This document shows, in pieces, positions 17,281-27,201 of a DNA stretch of 64,000 nucleotides; position 1 is the first letter of the stretch, and every line of letters starts with the position of its first letter. The notes under the pieces are model-generated. The model ran no database searches and was not told the DNA's origin. It saw only the letters and a list, made by a program, of their open reading frames with translations. Origin of the DNA: Biformimicrobium ophioploci (GTDB lineage Bacteria; Pseudomonadota; Gammaproteobacteria; Pseudomonadales; Cellvibrionaceae); contig NZ_BSYJ01000003.1 in the NCBI RefSeq assembly GCF_030270605.1, forward strand, positions 620,001 through 684,000. The letters run 5' to 3'. Made by a program: the position numbers and the translations under genes.

Positions 17281-18039
17281 ATGACTCGTGGGAATGAACA
17301 GGAAAGCTTATTTGAGTCGCTGTCTGCGCTGATGGACGGTGAAGCCTCGGAATTCGAGGTGCGCCGGGTCCTGAAGGCCATGGTGGATGACCCGGATGGC
17401 GAACTCGCGCAGCGCTGGTCGCGCATGCAGCTGGCAAGCGGTGCCATGGCCCGTGATGCAGTTTGCCGCGTTCCGGCCGGACTGGCCGGGAGTATCTCCG
17501 CGGCTATCGCGGAGGAGGCTCCTGATACCGGCGCAGCCGGGCGCGGCGCCAGCAGCGGACCCTCTGATAACCCGGCTTCCAACGACCCGACCTGGTGGCG
17601 GCCTTTCGGCCGCGGCGCGGTGGCCGCAGCAGTAGCGTTTGTGGCGATCCTCGGGGTGCGTGAATTCGGCGGCCAGCCCGCCGGCACCTCGGATCTGGCG
17701 GCTGCGCCTGCCAGCGCGGTCCAGCAGACTGTGCAATCTACCCCGCAGCCCACGGGCTTTGCGATCCCGACGCCCACTGCCCGGCTTGTAAGTGCCGGTG
17801 CTCCGGCAATCCTGCAGCCGCGTATCGTGCCGGACCAGTCCGCTGGTGTGGTGCAACGACGCACGCCGCCGCCTGAGCTGATGCTGCACCTCAACCGGGT
17901 GATGGCGCAGCATGCGGAACAGTCTGCCCTGACCGGTACCCAGGGGCTCCTGCCTTATGCGCGCGCTGGTTACAGTGCGCCGGAAGCAAACAAGGCGCCG
18001 CAGCAAGAGCAGGAAGACAAGGCCCCGGAGCGCCGCTGA
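17281..18039 (+). CDS. rseA: Anti-sigma-E factor RseA/MucA
   Basis: This 252-residue single-pass inner-membrane protein binds and silences the sigma factor. The N-terminal anti-sigma domain is recognisable (ESLFESLSALMDGEASEFEV, RWSRMQLA). A transmembrane segment lies around residues 107-124 (GAVAAAVAFVAILGV), and a proline/alanine-rich periplasmic domain ends near MLHLNRVMAQHAEQS, the region bound by RseB in relatives. I chose the ATG at 17281 because it places the anti-sigma domain at the N-terminus and has a GAGAGG site. The frame is open further upstream, from 17188. The 169-bp gap after rpoE is longer than usual. Confidence 0.93.
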   Translation: MTRGNEQESLFESLSALMDGEASEFEVRRVLKAMVDDPDGELAQRWSRMQLASGAMARDAVCRVPAGLAGSISAAIAEEAPDTGAAGRGASSGPSDNPASNDPTWWRPFGRGAVAAAVAFVAILGVREFGGQPAGTSDLAAAPASAVQQTVQSTPQPTGFAIPTPTARLVSAGAPAILQPRIVPDQSAGVVQRRTPPPELMLHLNRVMAQHAEQSALTGTQGLLPYARAGYSAPEANKAPQQEQEDKAPERR

Positions 18040-18061
18040 TTACCAGCCTGGGAATTTACCT

Positions 18062-18997
18062 ATGATCCGCTCCGTGTTGTCCAGATACCTGTGGGCGCCA
18101 GTGTTCCTGCTGACTGTGGCCGGCGCCCCGGCGCACAGCACCGAAGACCCGGAGCGTGTGGATGAGCTCCTCAAGCGGCTGGGTTCAGCCGTTTCCTCGC
18201 TGGATTATGAGGGGCTGGTGACATTCGAGCACGCCGGTATGCTGGACACGCTGCGTGTAGTGCGCGCGGTCAAGGACGGCGCCCTGCATGAGCGAATCCA
18301 CTATATGAGCGGCAGCCCCCGGGAGGTGGTCAGCACCCTCAGCCTCGCAAACCATTGTCTCGCGCCGGGTAGCGGGCCGCTGATGATGTGGAGCGGCGTC
18401 ACCGACCCAAGAATCCATGCCCTCTATGATTTCTACCTGCGTGGCCAGGCCCGTATCGCCGATCGCGATACCGTGGTCCTTGAGGTTCGCCCGAAAGACA
18501 ATGACCGCTTTGGTGTGGTGCTGAACCTGGATGCCGAGACCGGATTGCCGCTCAAGTCCGTGTTGGTCGGTGCCGATGGCGGCATGCTCGAGAGGTACCA
18601 GTTTGTAGATCTCAAGCTGGGTGCCGTGAGCAGCGAGGCGCTGTCCCCCGAAACGGCAGCGGCGCGCCACGTGGATAACAGTTCGGAATGCACCCTGGAA
18701 GCCGGGCGCTGGGCGCTCAAGTGGACTCCGGCAGGTTATCGCAAGATTTCCCGTAAGCAGCTGCCGGATGGCGAAATGATGGTGTTTACGGATGGCCTGG
18801 CAGTCTTCTCCATATTCGTTCAGTCCTACCGGCCGGAGCTGGCTTTTCGAGGCCGCGCATTTCGCGGTGCCACGGTTGCCTATATGGGGCTGCTGCAGGC
18901 CGGCGCAAAACGTTACAATGTGACTGTGGTGGGGGAGATTCCCGACAACACCGCGAAGAAACTGGCGGACTCGGTTGTGCCATCCAGGCCTGAATAG
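18062..18997 (+). CDS. rseB: Sigma-E regulatory protein RseB/MucB
   Basis: This 311-residue periplasmic protein has a signal peptide (MIRSVLSRYLWAPVFLLTV...). RseB binds the periplasmic part of RseA and protects it from DegS cleavage until lipid or LPS stress signals displace it. MucB/RseB-domain features are visible: SSLDYEGLVTFEHAGMLDTLRVVR, ERIHYMSGSPREVV, VVLEVRPKDNDRFGVVLNLDAETGLPLKS, and a C-terminal domain with YMGLLQAGAKRYNVTVVGEIP. The ATG at 18062 is preferred over upstream in-frame codons that lie inside rseA. The gap after rseA is 22 bp. Confidence 0.93.
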   Translation: MIRSVLSRYLWAPVFLLTVAGAPAHSTEDPERVDELLKRLGSAVSSLDYEGLVTFEHAGMLDTLRVVRAVKDGALHERIHYMSGSPREVVSTLSLANHCLAPGSGPLMMWSGVTDPRIHALYDFYLRGQARIADRDTVVLEVRPKDNDRFGVVLNLDAETGLPLKSVLVGADGGMLERYQFVDLKLGAVSSEALSPETAAARHVDNSSECTLEAGRWALKWTPAGYRKISRKQLPDGEMMVFTDGLAVFSIFVQSYRPELAFRGRAFRGATVAYMGLLQAGAKRYNVTVVGEIPDNTAKKLADSVVPSRPE

Positions 18998-19058
18998 TCC
19001 GTAAGGCCGAAGAGCCAGATTCAGGGTCAAACGCAAGGCAGGTGAAAGGTTTAGTGCC

Positions 19059-19541
19059 GTGATTACCGAACAAGGTCGCATTGTTGCCGTAGAGACGGGC
19101 GCTATCTGGGTGGAAACCATCCAGAAGAGCACCTGCGGTGGTTGCAGCGCGCGCTCGGGTTGCGGTACCGGCCTGCTCGGCGACTACTTCCGCTCCACCT
19201 CCCATATCCGTGTTCTGGTGGATGACGAAAGCCATCGGGAACTCGCCATAGACGACACCGTGGAAATCGGTATCCCGGAAAATGCGCTGGCGCTCGGGGC
19301 GCTCTCGGTCTATCTGTTGCCGCTTCTGGCGATGCTAATCGGGGCCGTTGCGGGCCACTCCATTGGCGGTGGAGCCAGTGATCTCGGGGCCATAATTGGG
19401 GCTGTCTGCGGTTTTGGCGCTGGTGCCGGTGCGAGCCGCCTGCTTGCGCGCGCCAACCACAATAAGCTTGAGCGCGAGCCGCGCCTGTTGCGTGTTTGCG
19501 GCAAGGCAACCCATGCCATCGCCGCGGTTAACGTTGCTTAA
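19059..19541 (+). CDS. rseC: RseC/MucC family positive regulator
   Basis: This 160-residue inner-membrane protein starts MITEQGRIVAVETGAIWVE and carries the conserved cysteine cluster CGGCSARSGCG (about residues 26-36). Two membrane helices follow (about residues 77-120). This is the RseC/RsxC-associated fold found at the end of sigma-E operons, and the Cys motif suggests redox sensing or metal/Fe-S binding. The start is GTG. It sits 61 bp after rseB and before mucD. Confidence 0.92.
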   Translation: MITEQGRIVAVETGAIWVETIQKSTCGGCSARSGCGTGLLGDYFRSTSHIRVLVDDESHRELAIDDTVEIGIPENALALGALSVYLLPLLAMLIGAVAGHSIGGGASDLGAIIGAVCGFGAGAGASRLLARANHNKLEREPRLLRVCGKATHAIAAVNVA

Positions 19542-19553
19542 CAATCTCGTTCC

Positions 19554-19608
19554 GAACTTTTCTTTCTTTTTATCCACTAACCTTTCATGCAGCCGCAGTT
19601 TCGGCTGC
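19554..19608 (+). promoter_or_regulatory. degP/mucD leader: -35-like GAACTT and stem-loop
   Basis: The 108-bp gap before the protease gene holds GAACTT (19554-19559), a sigma-E type -35 with no clear -10. Downstream is a perfect 7-bp hairpin GCAGCCG (19589-19595) / CGGCTGC (19602-19608) with loop CAGTTT. It could provide an extra stress promoter and a structured 5' leader for the protease. Confidence 0.4.
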
Positions 19609-19649
19609 GCAAACTCAGATTGTGAAAAGATAACGAAGAGAGAGCACCA

Positions 19650-21041
19650 ATGGTGAAACGATTTACGCAAGTATTGGTTCTTTTGTGGCTGGGGATTGCC
19701 TCAGTCGCCTATGCCGACCTGCCTAATTTCGCGGATCTGGTTGAGAAGAATTCTTCCGCCGTCGTAAAGATCAGTACTGTCGACAAGGGGCAGTCAAGCC
19801 TTTCTGACAGGCTGCCGCCGCAGTTCCAGGATATCCCGGATATTTTCCGTCACCTGCTGGAGCCGCGTCGCCGCCAGGATCGCCCGGTTGCCAGTATGGG
19901 GAGCGGTTTTGTGGTATCGAAGGATGGCTACGTGGTGACCAATAACCACGTGATTGATGGTGCTGATGAAATCACCGTGCGCCTCAGCGATCGGCGTGAA
20001 TATAACGCCAAGGTCATCGGGGTGGATGTCCTTTCGGATCTGGCGCTGCTCAAGATCGAGGCGGATGACCTGACCGTGATCGAGTGGGGCGATTCCGACG
20101 AGCTGCGTGCCGGCGAGTGGGTACTGGCTATCGGCTCCCCGTTCGGGCTGGATTACTCTGCGAGTGCCGGGATCATCAGTGCCATGGGGCGCAGCATTCC
20201 AAGCCGTCGCAGTGAGAACTATGTGCCTTTCATCCAGAGTGATGTGGCGATCAACCCGGGTAATTCCGGTGGGCCGCTGTTCAACCTGGAGGGCGAGGTG
20301 ATCGGCATTAACTCCCAGATTTTCACCCGCAGCGGCGGCTCCAATGGTCTCTCGTTTGCGATTCCCTCCAGCCTGGCCATCAATGTGATCGAGCAGCTGA
20401 AGGGCAAGGGGCGGGTAGACCGCGGCTGGCTGGGTGTCGGTATCCAGGATGTGACCCGTGACCTGGCCGAGGCCATGGGGCTGCGCAAGCCCCACGGTGC
20501 ACTGGTGGCCCAGGTTGAGCCGGGCTCGCCTGCAGCGGAAGCCGGGTTGCTCGACGGTGACATTGTGATCCGTTTCGACGGCAAGAAGATTGACGAGTCC
20601 GGCGATCTGCCACACGTGGTGGGCCAGATCATGCCGGGTACGGAAGTTGAAATGACGATTGTGCGCAAGGGCAAGAAGGACAAGCTCGATGTGGTGGTGG
20701 GCACCCTGGGTGCAGCTGATGGTGAGGTTGCCGAGAATCGCCCTGAGCCCTCGGCCGTTGGCGGTCGCCTGGGTGTAATGGTCACACCGATTCCGGACAG
20801 CATCAAGCAGCGCTGGAACATCAAGGACGGTGTGATGGTCAAGCAGGTGGTGCCGGGCAAACCGGCGGCCAAGGCGGGCCTGCGCAGCGGTGATGTGATT
20901 GCGCAGGTGGGTTTTGACGCGGTCAACGATGTGGAGAGCTTTGAAAAAGTGGTGGATGGCTTGCCGGCCAACGAACTGTTGCCGATCCGCTTCTTCCGCG
21001 GTGGCCGACCGGCGTTCCGCACCATCCAGATCGAGGAATAG
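19650..21041 (+). CDS. mucD: Periplasmic serine protease of the DegP/DegQ (Do) family, MucD
   Basis: This 463-residue exported protease-chaperone has a signal peptide (about residues 1-24). Its trypsin-like domain shows the triad His in VTNNHVIDGADE, Asp in LSDLALLKIE and Ser in NPGNSGGPLFNL. Two PDZ domains follow, GYLGVG-like RGWLGVGIQDV... and GRLGVMVTPIPD.... In Pseudomonas MucD degrades misfolded envelope proteins and dampens AlgU signalling, which matches its location as the last gene of the sigma-E operon. A terminator 30 bp downstream ends the operon. Confidence 0.95.
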   Translation: MVKRFTQVLVLLWLGIASVAYADLPNFADLVEKNSSAVVKISTVDKGQSSLSDRLPPQFQDIPDIFRHLLEPRRRQDRPVASMGSGFVVSKDGYVVTNNHVIDGADEITVRLSDRREYNAKVIGVDVLSDLALLKIEADDLTVIEWGDSDELRAGEWVLAIGSPFGLDYSASAGIISAMGRSIPSRRSENYVPFIQSDVAINPGNSGGPLFNLEGEVIGINSQIFTRSGGSNGLSFAIPSSLAINVIEQLKGKGRVDRGWLGVGIQDVTRDLAEAMGLRKPHGALVAQVEPGSPAAEAGLLDGDIVIRFDGKKIDESGDLPHVVGQIMPGTEVEMTIVRKGKKDKLDVVVGTLGAADGEVAENRPEPSAVGGRLGVMVTPIPDSIKQRWNIKDGVMVKQVVPGKPAAKAGLRSGDVIAQVGFDAVNDVESFEKVVDGLPANELLPIRFFRGGRPAFRTIQIEE

Positions 21042-21071
21042 GGCCGCTGGTCCCCGTTGACTCAATTCAGG

Positions 21072-21098
21072 AGCCCCCGCCAGCCCGGGGGCTTTTTC
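21072..21098 (+). terminator. Rho-independent terminator after mucD
   Basis: The 8-bp stem AGCCCCCG (21072-21079) / CGGGGGCT (21086-21093), with a 6-base loop, is followed by a T-rich tail. It closes the sigma-E operon before lepA. Confidence 0.88.
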
Positions 21099-21213
21099 AT
21101 TTTGAGGGGTGGATTGCGCCGTCAGTGCCTAAGCTTGCGAAATGGGTTATCCTTGCCGCCCGAAAACCCTGGTGGGTTTTTATTAACTTATTGAAATTAA
21201 TGAAGTTTTTGTA

Positions 21214-23025
21214 GTGACCGACTCTTCAGACCTGTCTCATATCCGCAATTTTTCCATTATTGCGCACATCGACCACGGCAAATCCACGCTGGCAGACCGT
21301 TTTATCCAGGTATGTGGTGGCCTGACCGAGCGGGAAATGGCCGCGCAGGTCCTGGACAGCATGGATATCGAGCGCGAGCGCGGTATCACGATCAAGGCAC
21401 AGAGCGTGACTCTGGATTACACCGCACGCGACGGCAAGACCTACCAGCTGAACTTTATTGATACCCCCGGTCACGTTGACTTCTCTTACGAAGTTTCCCG
21501 CTCGCTGGCGGCCTGTGAGGGTGCCCTGCTGGTGGTGGACGCGGCACAGGGTGTAGAGGCCCAGTCCGTGGCCAACTGCTATACCGCAATCGAGCAGGGC
21601 CTCGAAGTGATCCCGGTACTGAACAAGATGGACCTGCCACAGGCAGATCCGGAGAAGGTCGCGGAAGAGATCGAGGACATCATCGGCATCGATGCCACCG
21701 AGTCGACCCGTTGTAGCGCCAAGTCAGGCCTGGGCGTCGAGGACGTGCTGGAGGACCTGGTGCGCCTGGTACCGCCGCCAACCGGTAATGTCGATGGCGA
21801 TTTACAGGCACTGATCATCGATTCCTGGTTTGATAACTACCTGGGCGTTGTGTCCCTGGTGCGCGTTGTCGAAGGCACCCTGCGGGTCAAGGACAAGATT
21901 GTCACCAAGTCTCTGGGCCGTGCCCATGTGGTGGACAACGTGGGCGTGTTCACCCCGAAGCGCACGGAAACCGGTGTACTGAAGGCCGGTGAAGTGGGTT
22001 TCGTGGTAGCCGGCATCAAGGATATTCACGGTGCGCCGGTGGGCGATACCATCACCCATGCCAAGACCATGGAAACTGTACCGGCGCTGCCGGGCTTCCA
22101 GAAGGTCAAGCCGCAGGTCTATGCCGGCCTGTTCCCGGTCAGCTCCGATGATTACGAAGCTTTCCGGGAAGCGCTGGCGAAGCTGTCCCTGAATGATGCA
22201 TCGCTGTTTTACGAGCCGGAATCTTCCGATGCCCTGGGATTTGGTTTCCGCTGTGGCTTCCTCGGCATGCTGCATATGGAGATCATCCAGGAGCGCCTGG
22301 AGCGCGAATACGACCTGGACCTGATTACCACGGCACCAACGGTGGTTTACGAGGTGCTGCTGACCAGCGGCGAGACCGTGATGGTGGACAACCCCTCGAA
22401 GCTGCCGGACCTCGGCATGATCGAGGAAATGCGCGAGCCGATCGCGGAAGCCAATATCCTGGTGCCGCAGGAGTACCTCGGCAACGTGATTACGTTGTGT
22501 GTCGAGAAGCGCGGTATCCAGAAAGACATGCAGTACGTGGGTGGCCAGGTTGCGTTGCGTTACGACCTGCCCATGAGTGAGGTGGTGATGGACTTCTTCG
22601 ATCGCCTCAAGTCTGTGAGCCGTGGATTCGCATCACTCGATTACAGCTTTACACGATTCGAACCGGCACGTCTGGTGCGCCTGGATGTACTGATCAACGG
22701 CGATCGGGTGGATGCGCTGGCGCTGATCATTCACCGCGACAATGCCCAGTTCAAGGGGCGCGTTCTGGCAGAAAAAATGAAGGAGCTGATTCCGCGTCAG
22801 ATGTTCGACGTCGCTATTCAGGCGGCAATCGGTGGCCAGATTGTGGCGCGAACCACGGTCAAGGCACTGCGCAAGAACGTGACCGCGAAGTGCTATGGTG
22901 GTGATATTACCCGCAAGAAGAAGCTGCTGGAGAAACAGAAGGCCGGTAAGCGCCGGATGAAGCAGATTGGTCGGGTAGAAGTGCCGCAGGAAGCCTTCCT
23001 GGCGGTGTTGAAAGTCGACAGCTGA
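21214..23025 (+). CDS. lepA: Elongation factor 4 (LepA)
   Basis: This 603-residue ribosome-binding GTPase acts in translation quality and initiation. The GTPase motifs are intact: G1 [10 protein letters not shown]2 RGITIKAQ, G3 DTPGHVDF, G4 NKMD and G5 SAKSG. EF-G-like domains and the LepA-specific C-terminal domain ([28 protein letters not shown]) follow. The length is within 5 residues of E. coli LepA. The start is GTG at 21214 with no strong ribosome site. It heads the lepA-lepB-rnc-era-recO-acpS run. Confidence 0.98.
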   Translation: MTDSSDLSHIRNFSIIAHIDHGKSTLADRFIQVCGGLTEREMAAQVLDSMDIERERGITIKAQSVTLDYTARDGKTYQLNFIDTPGHVDFSYEVSRSLAACEGALLVVDAAQGVEAQSVANCYTAIEQGLEVIPVLNKMDLPQADPEKVAEEIEDIIGIDATESTRCSAKSGLGVEDVLEDLVRLVPPPTGNVDGDLQALIIDSWFDNYLGVVSLVRVVEGTLRVKDKIVTKSLGRAHVVDNVGVFTPKRTETGVLKAGEVGFVVAGIKDIHGAPVGDTITHAKTMETVPALPGFQKVKPQVYAGLFPVSSDDYEAFREALAKLSLNDASLFYEPESSDALGFGFRCGFLGMLHMEIIQERLEREYDLDLITTAPTVVYEVLLTSGETVMVDNPSKLPDLGMIEEMREPIAEANILVPQEYLGNVITLCVEKRGIQKDMQYVGGQVALRYDLPMSEVVMDFFDRLKSVSRGFASLDYSFTRFEPARLVRLDVLINGDRVDALALIIHRDNAQFKGRVLAEKMKELIPRQMFDVAIQAAIGGQIVARTTVKALRKNVTAKCYGGDITRKKKLLEKQKAGKRRMKQIGRVEVPQEAFLAVLKVDS

Positions 23026-23093
23026 TGGTGCAATGCTGGTATCGTTGCGGTACGCAATAGCAGCAGGCAATAACAGGAAGAGCTAATAACTAG

Positions 23094-23933
23094 ATGGACA
23101 TCAATTTCCCGCTGATCCTTCTCTGGCTGGTGGTCATTACCGGCGTAATCTGGCTGTTGGATATATTCTGGCTTGCGCCCAAGCGGCAGGCCGCGGCCGA
23201 ACGCCTAGAGAAGGAGCGCAGCCGCGGTCGTCTGCCCAGTGACTCGAAGGCGATTACCGAGGCGAAGCAAGATCTGCTGGAAGAGCCGGCCATCGTCGAA
23301 TACGCCAAGTCGTTCTTCCCGGTGCTGGCACTGGTGTTCGTATTGCGCTCATTCCTGTTCGAGCCATTCCAGATTCCCTCAGCTTCCATGGTGCCGACCC
23401 TCAAGATCGGTGACTTTATCCTGGTGAACAAGTACGCGTACGGTATTCGTCTGCCTGTGGCCAGGACCAAGGTCATCGATGTGGGTGAGCCGCAACGCGG
23501 CGATGTCATGGTGTTTTTCCCGCCACATATGAATGAAACCTACTTCATCAAACGGGTAATCGGCTTGCCGGGGGATGAGATTCGGTATATTAACAATACG
23601 CTCTATATTAATGGCCAGCTTGCAGAACAGGTGCCAAACGCCGAGATCCTGCCGGATCGTCCTGACTCTTCAGTCATGTTTGAGGAGATTTATGGCAAGA
23701 AACACCTGATGCAAAAGAGCAACGTGCCGGGCCAGTACAGCCGTAACCAGCATGCGGTGGTACCGGAAGGCCACTATTTTGTAATGGGCGATAACAGGGA
23801 TAACAGTCTGGACAGCCGCGCCTGGGGTTTCGTGCCGGAAGAGGATATCGTCGGCAAGGCCGTAGCAATCTGGATGAACTGGCCCGCACTGGGCAGCCTG
23901 CCCAGCTTTGGCCGGGCTGGTGGGATCGAGTAA
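23094..23933 (+). CDS. lepB: Signal peptidase I
   Basis: This 279-residue inner-membrane protease removes signal peptides from Sec and Tat substrates. It has two N-terminal membrane segments (about residues 3-25 and 68-86). The catalytic Ser is in PSASMVPTL and the catalytic Lys in YFIKRVIGLPGD. The C-terminal box MGDNRDNSLDSRAWGFVP is intact. It directly follows lepA, as in E. coli and Pseudomonas. Confidence 0.97.
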   Translation: MDINFPLILLWLVVITGVIWLLDIFWLAPKRQAAAERLEKERSRGRLPSDSKAITEAKQDLLEEPAIVEYAKSFFPVLALVFVLRSFLFEPFQIPSASMVPTLKIGDFILVNKYAYGIRLPVARTKVIDVGEPQRGDVMVFFPPHMNETYFIKRVIGLPGDEIRYINNTLYINGQLAEQVPNAEILPDRPDSSVMFEEIYGKKHLMQKSNVPGQYSRNQHAVVPEGHYFVMGDNRDNSLDSRAWGFVPEEDIVGKAVAIWMNWPALGSLPSFGRAGGIE

Positions 23934-23978
23934 CTGCTCGTCCCCGTACAAACAAATAATAGGGAATCGGGGGTTCGC

Positions 23979-24416
23979 ATGAAGATACTGGAGCGCGTAA
24001 CAATGAAAAACCAGAAAGGTATGAGTTACTGGGGCCTGCTGGGAATACTCGCAGTGGGTGGCCTTGCGCTCACCTGTGTTTCCAAGATGGGGCCGGCCTA
24101 TATCGACGCCTATTACGTCGAGGAAGGCCTTCGCCACGTTGCCAAGAATGACAATGTCGACAGCATGAAGCGCGGGGAAATCCTGCGTGAACTGGACCGC
24201 TACTTCACTATTAATAACGTGCGCGGCGAACCGACCAAGGCAGTGCGCGTAGTAAGCTCCACCGAAGGTACGATTGTCAGTATCGATTACGAGCTGCGTG
24301 TGCCGCTGATCAGCAACGTTGACGTGGTGATGAAGTTTGACAAGCAGCTCAATACCAACCAGCCGGAGCTTTGCTGCGATGCGCTGGTAGACCTGACGGA
24401 AATTGAGAACCAGTGA
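23979..24416 (+). CDS. DUF4845 family small membrane protein
   Basis: The 145-residue protein has one N-terminal membrane segment (GLLGILAVGGLALTCV), preceded by a pilin-like KNQKGMSYW stretch, then a soluble periplasmic domain. Proteins of this family sit between lepB and rnc in many gammaproteobacteria, and their function is unknown. The start at 23979 is used; an in-frame ATG nine codons later (24003) would also leave the membrane segment intact. The last four bases overlap the GTG start of rnc, so translation is probably coupled. Confidence 0.85.
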   Translation: MKILERVTMKNQKGMSYWGLLGILAVGGLALTCVSKMGPAYIDAYYVEEGLRHVAKNDNVDSMKRGEILRELDRYFTINNVRGEPTKAVRVVSSTEGTIVSIDYELRVPLISNVDVVMKFDKQLNTNQPELCCDALVDLTEIENQ

Positions 24417-25102
24417 CAGATATCCACATGGAGCGGTTATCCCTGAGGTTGGGGTACCGCTTCAAGGATGCGAGCCTGATGCAGCTCGCACTCACGCACC
24501 GCTCATGCGGTAGCCGCAACAATGAGCGCCTGGAGTTTCTGGGTGACTCAATCCTTGGCTTCTCCATCGGGGAAGCGCTTTTCAACAAATTTCCCAAAGC
24601 CCGGGAAGGGCAGCTGAGCCGCCTGCGCGCCAACCTTGTTAGCGGGGAAACGCTCGCGGAAATCGCGACTGAATTCGACCTCGGCCCGAACCTGAATCTC
24701 GGTGAAGGGGAGATGAAGAGCGGCGGTTTCCGGCGCGCCTCAATTCTGGCGGATGCCGTTGAGGCATTAATTGGTGCAATCTACCTCGATAGTGATATGG
24801 ACACTGCGCGCGCCCGTGTACTGGACTGGTATGCATCGCGGCTCGAAGCGCAGTCTCTCGATGAGCTGGGTAAGGACGCCAAGAGTCGCCTGCAGGAGTG
24901 GTTACAGTCGCACAAACGGGCGCTGCCGGATTACCGGGTGGCGAGCGTCGGTGGTGTGGAGCACGCACAGGAATTCGTTGTCGAGTGCCACGTGGATGGC
25001 CTCAAGGAACCGACCGTAGGCAAGGCCAGCAGCCGTCGCAATGCAGAAAAAATGGCGGCTTCCCGTGCCCTGGAAAAACTCACCGGTGCCAGTAAGAGGT
25101 AA
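24413..25102 (+). CDS. rnc: Ribonuclease III
   Basis: This 229-residue double-strand-specific RNase processes rRNA precursors and structured mRNAs. The catalytic signature [14 protein letters not shown] is complete and the second acidic site lies in [19 protein letters not shown]-terminal dsRNA-binding domain (KSRLQEWLQ ... [19 protein letters not shown]) follows. The length equals E. coli RNase III (226) within three residues. It starts with GTG overlapping the previous gene, and only 4 bp separate it from era. Confidence 0.97.
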   Translation: MTDIHMERLSLRLGYRFKDASLMQLALTHRSCGSRNNERLEFLGDSILGFSIGEALFNKFPKAREGQLSRLRANLVSGETLAEIATEFDLGPNLNLGEGEMKSGGFRRASILADAVEALIGAIYLDSDMDTARARVLDWYASRLEAQSLDELGKDAKSRLQEWLQSHKRALPDYRVASVGGVEHAQEFVVECHVDGLKEPTVGKASSRRNAEKMAASRALEKLTGASKR

Positions 25103-25106
25103 GGCA

Positions 25107-26012
25107 GTGGATCAAGTAGACCAAACCAGCCGTTGTGGCTACGTCGCAATTATGGGGCGCCCGAATGTGGGCAAGTCGACCCTGTTGAACCACTTGCTCG
25201 GGCAAAAAATCTGTATTACGTCGCGCAAGCCACAGACCACCCGCCACAATATGCTCGGTATAAAGACCGAGGGTGCCAACCAGATTATCTTCGTGGATAC
25301 GCCCGGCCTGCATTCCGGTGAGGGCAGTGCCATGAACCGCTATATGAACCGCGCCGCCGCGAGTGCGGCCCGCGATGTCGATGCGGTTGTATTTGTGGTC
25401 GAGCGTGCGCGCTGGACAGAGGGCGATGAGCTTGCGGCAAAGAAGTTGCAGGGTATCAGCTGCCCCCTGATCATCGCTGTCAACAAGGTTGACCAGCTCG
25501 AGGACAAAGCAGACCTGTTGCCGCAGCTGCAGGCTCTGGCCAGCAGCCACCCGAATGCTGAAGTAGTGCCGATCTCTGCCCTGCGCGGTACCAATCTGGA
25601 TGTGCTGGAAAAGGAGATCATCAAGCACCTGCCGGAAAGTGAGCACTTCTTCCCGGAGGAGCAGATCACGGACCGCAGCTCGCGTTTCCTCGCTGCGGAA
25701 ATCGTGCGAGAAAAGATCATGCGCCAGATGGGCGCAGAGCTTCCCTACCAGATGGCGGTTGAGGTTGAGGATTTCTCGGAAGAGGGCAATATCCTGCACA
25801 TCTCTGCGGTAATCCTGGTAGAGCGGCAGGGGCAGAAAAAAATCATCATCGGCAACAAGGGTGAGCGCATCAAGAAAATCGGTCAGCAGGCTCGCCAGGA
25901 CATGGAAACCCTGTTTGACGCAAAGGTGATGCTGAACCTTTGGGTAAAGGTCAAATCGGGCTGGTCCGATGATGAGCGCGCGCTGCGCAGTATGGGCTTT
26001 ACTGACGAGTAA
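25107..26012 (+). CDS. era: GTPase Era (30S ribosome assembly)
   Basis: The 301-residue essential GTPase binds the 3' end of 16S rRNA during 30S maturation. The G1 motif [12 protein letters not shown], the switch region TRHN, G3 DTPGLH, G4 NKVD and a C-terminal KH domain ([24 protein letters not shown]) are all present. I chose the GTG at 25107, four bases after the rnc stop and behind AAGG, because it gives the usual Era length. The open frame extends upstream into rnc, but that part has no family similarity. Confidence 0.96.
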   Translation: MDQVDQTSRCGYVAIMGRPNVGKSTLLNHLLGQKICITSRKPQTTRHNMLGIKTEGANQIIFVDTPGLHSGEGSAMNRYMNRAAASAARDVDAVVFVVERARWTEGDELAAKKLQGISCPLIIAVNKVDQLEDKADLLPQLQALASSHPNAEVVPISALRGTNLDVLEKEIIKHLPESEHFFPEEQITDRSSRFLAAEIVREKIMRQMGAELPYQMAVEVEDFSEEGNILHISAVILVERQGQKKIIIGNKGERIKKIGQQARQDMETLFDAKVMLNLWVKVKSGWSDDERALRSMGFTDE

Positions 26013-26072
26013 AACTGACGAGTAAAGCTTCGCGGGCATCCACAGCTTGATAATCATAATAATCCACCAGCA

Positions 26073-26795
26073 ATGACCCAGGATCGCCTCCAGCCCGCCT
26101 TCGTATTGCATACCCGTCCGTTCCGGGATTCGAGCCTGCTGGTGGATTTGCTCAGCACGGATCTCGGCCTGGTGCGCTGTGTCGCGCGGGGTGCCAGGCA
26201 GGGAAAGCGCCGGCGCGAGCACTCCCTGCAACCATTCTCTCCGCTGTTGGTAGAATTGCTCGGGCGCGGCGATCTGAAGACCCTGGGTCGACACGAATCT
26301 GCCGGCGCGCCCAACTGGCTCAAGGGTAAATGCCTTTACGCCGGACTCTACGCCAATGAACTGATGGTGCGTTTGCTTCCGGTGGCGGAAACCAACGTCC
26401 AGGTCTTCGCGGCCTACCAGCAGCTCCTGCAGCAGCTGGTCAGCGGTGAGCAGGCTATGGAAGCTGCATTGCGCAGGTTCGAGGTGCAGCTACTCGATAG
26501 CATCGGATTTCTGCCACCCCTGACGCGCTGCAACGGTGACACCCTTGCGATTGAGCCGCAGTCCCTCTATGCGCTCGTTCCGGATTCGGGGTTTCGCCTC
26601 GTTGCCGGTGGCGCGGAATCGCAAAGATATTTCGAGTACCATGGCAAAACTCTGCTCGCGATGGCGGCGGGGGACTACTCCGATGAGGGGGTGCTGCAAG
26701 AGGCAAAGCGGCTGGTCAGGAACCTGCTGGCGCCACACCTCGGGGACAGGCCGTTACAGAGCCGTGAACTCTTCAGGCAGGTATATGATCGTTAG
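26073..26795 (+). CDS. recO: DNA repair protein RecO
   Basis: This 240-residue protein works with RecR to load RecA on SSB-coated gaps in the RecFOR pathway. The N-terminal OB fold (AFVLHTRPFRDSSLLVDLLSTDLG, CVARGARQ) and the C-terminal alpha-helical region (LKGKCLYAGLYANELMVRLL, FEVQLLDSIGFLP, LVRNLLAPHLGDRPLQSRELF) match the family. The length is close to E. coli RecO (242). Its last 11 bases overlap the start of acpS. The gene pdxJ, which lies between recO and acpS in E. coli, is absent here. Confidence 0.94.
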   Translation: MTQDRLQPAFVLHTRPFRDSSLLVDLLSTDLGLVRCVARGARQGKRRREHSLQPFSPLLVELLGRGDLKTLGRHESAGAPNWLKGKCLYAGLYANELMVRLLPVAETNVQVFAAYQQLLQQLVSGEQAMEAALRRFEVQLLDSIGFLPPLTRCNGDTLAIEPQSLYALVPDSGFRLVAGGAESQRYFEYHGKTLLAMAAGDYSDEGVLQEAKRLVRNLLAPHLGDRPLQSRELFRQVYDR

Positions 26796-27159
26796 TATTG
26801 GCACCGACATCTGTGCAATTGCACGCATCGAGCAGTCATTGCAGCGGTTCGGTGACCGGTTTGTGGAGCGTGTGCTGACGCTGGCGGAGCGGGCGGCACT
26901 GCCGGAGCAGGGTGCTGCCGCTTATGTCGCCAAGCGCTTCGCCGCCAAGGAGGCGCTCGGCAAGGCGCTCGGGACCGGCATCGGGGGCGGTGTATCCTGG
27001 CAGGATATCGAAGTAATCCGGCGCCCCGGGCGCGCAGCGGATATCCGCCTCGCCGGTGCAGCGGAGAGGCTCGCCCGCGAGATGGGGGTGCAGAAGGTAC
27101 TGCTGAGCCTGAGTGATGAGCGCGATTTCGCCCTCGCTTTCATTGTGCTAGAGGGTTGA
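26785..27159 (+). CDS. acpS: Holo-[acyl-carrier-protein] synthase
   Basis: This 124-residue enzyme transfers 4'-phosphopantetheine from CoA to acyl carrier protein, making it active for fatty acid synthesis. The start MIVSIGTDICAIARIE, with the Mg-binding Asp, and the core VAKRFAAKEALGKALGTGIG are unmistakable. The ATG at 26785 lies inside the end of recO. The upstream open frame (from 26536) is only a shifted reading of recO and is rejected. It is convergent with the sensor kinase gene. Confidence 0.96.
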   Translation: MIVSIGTDICAIARIEQSLQRFGDRFVERVLTLAERAALPEQGAAAYVAKRFAAKEALGKALGTGIGGGVSWQDIEVIRRPGRAADIRLAGAAERLAREMGVQKVLLSLSDERDFALAFIVLEG

Positions 27160-27201
27160 TCATTTTTCCCGGTGCATGCCCATGCCAGCCCAATCCGGCC
27201 G

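Noticed and set aside
19794-21065. 423-codon minus-strand frame opposite mucD
   Set aside because: It is antisense to an intact protease gene; its His/Arg-rich low-information sequence has no family match.
25080-26294. 404-codon minus-strand frame opposite era and recO
   Set aside because: It spans two conserved genes in antisense and shows no coding features.
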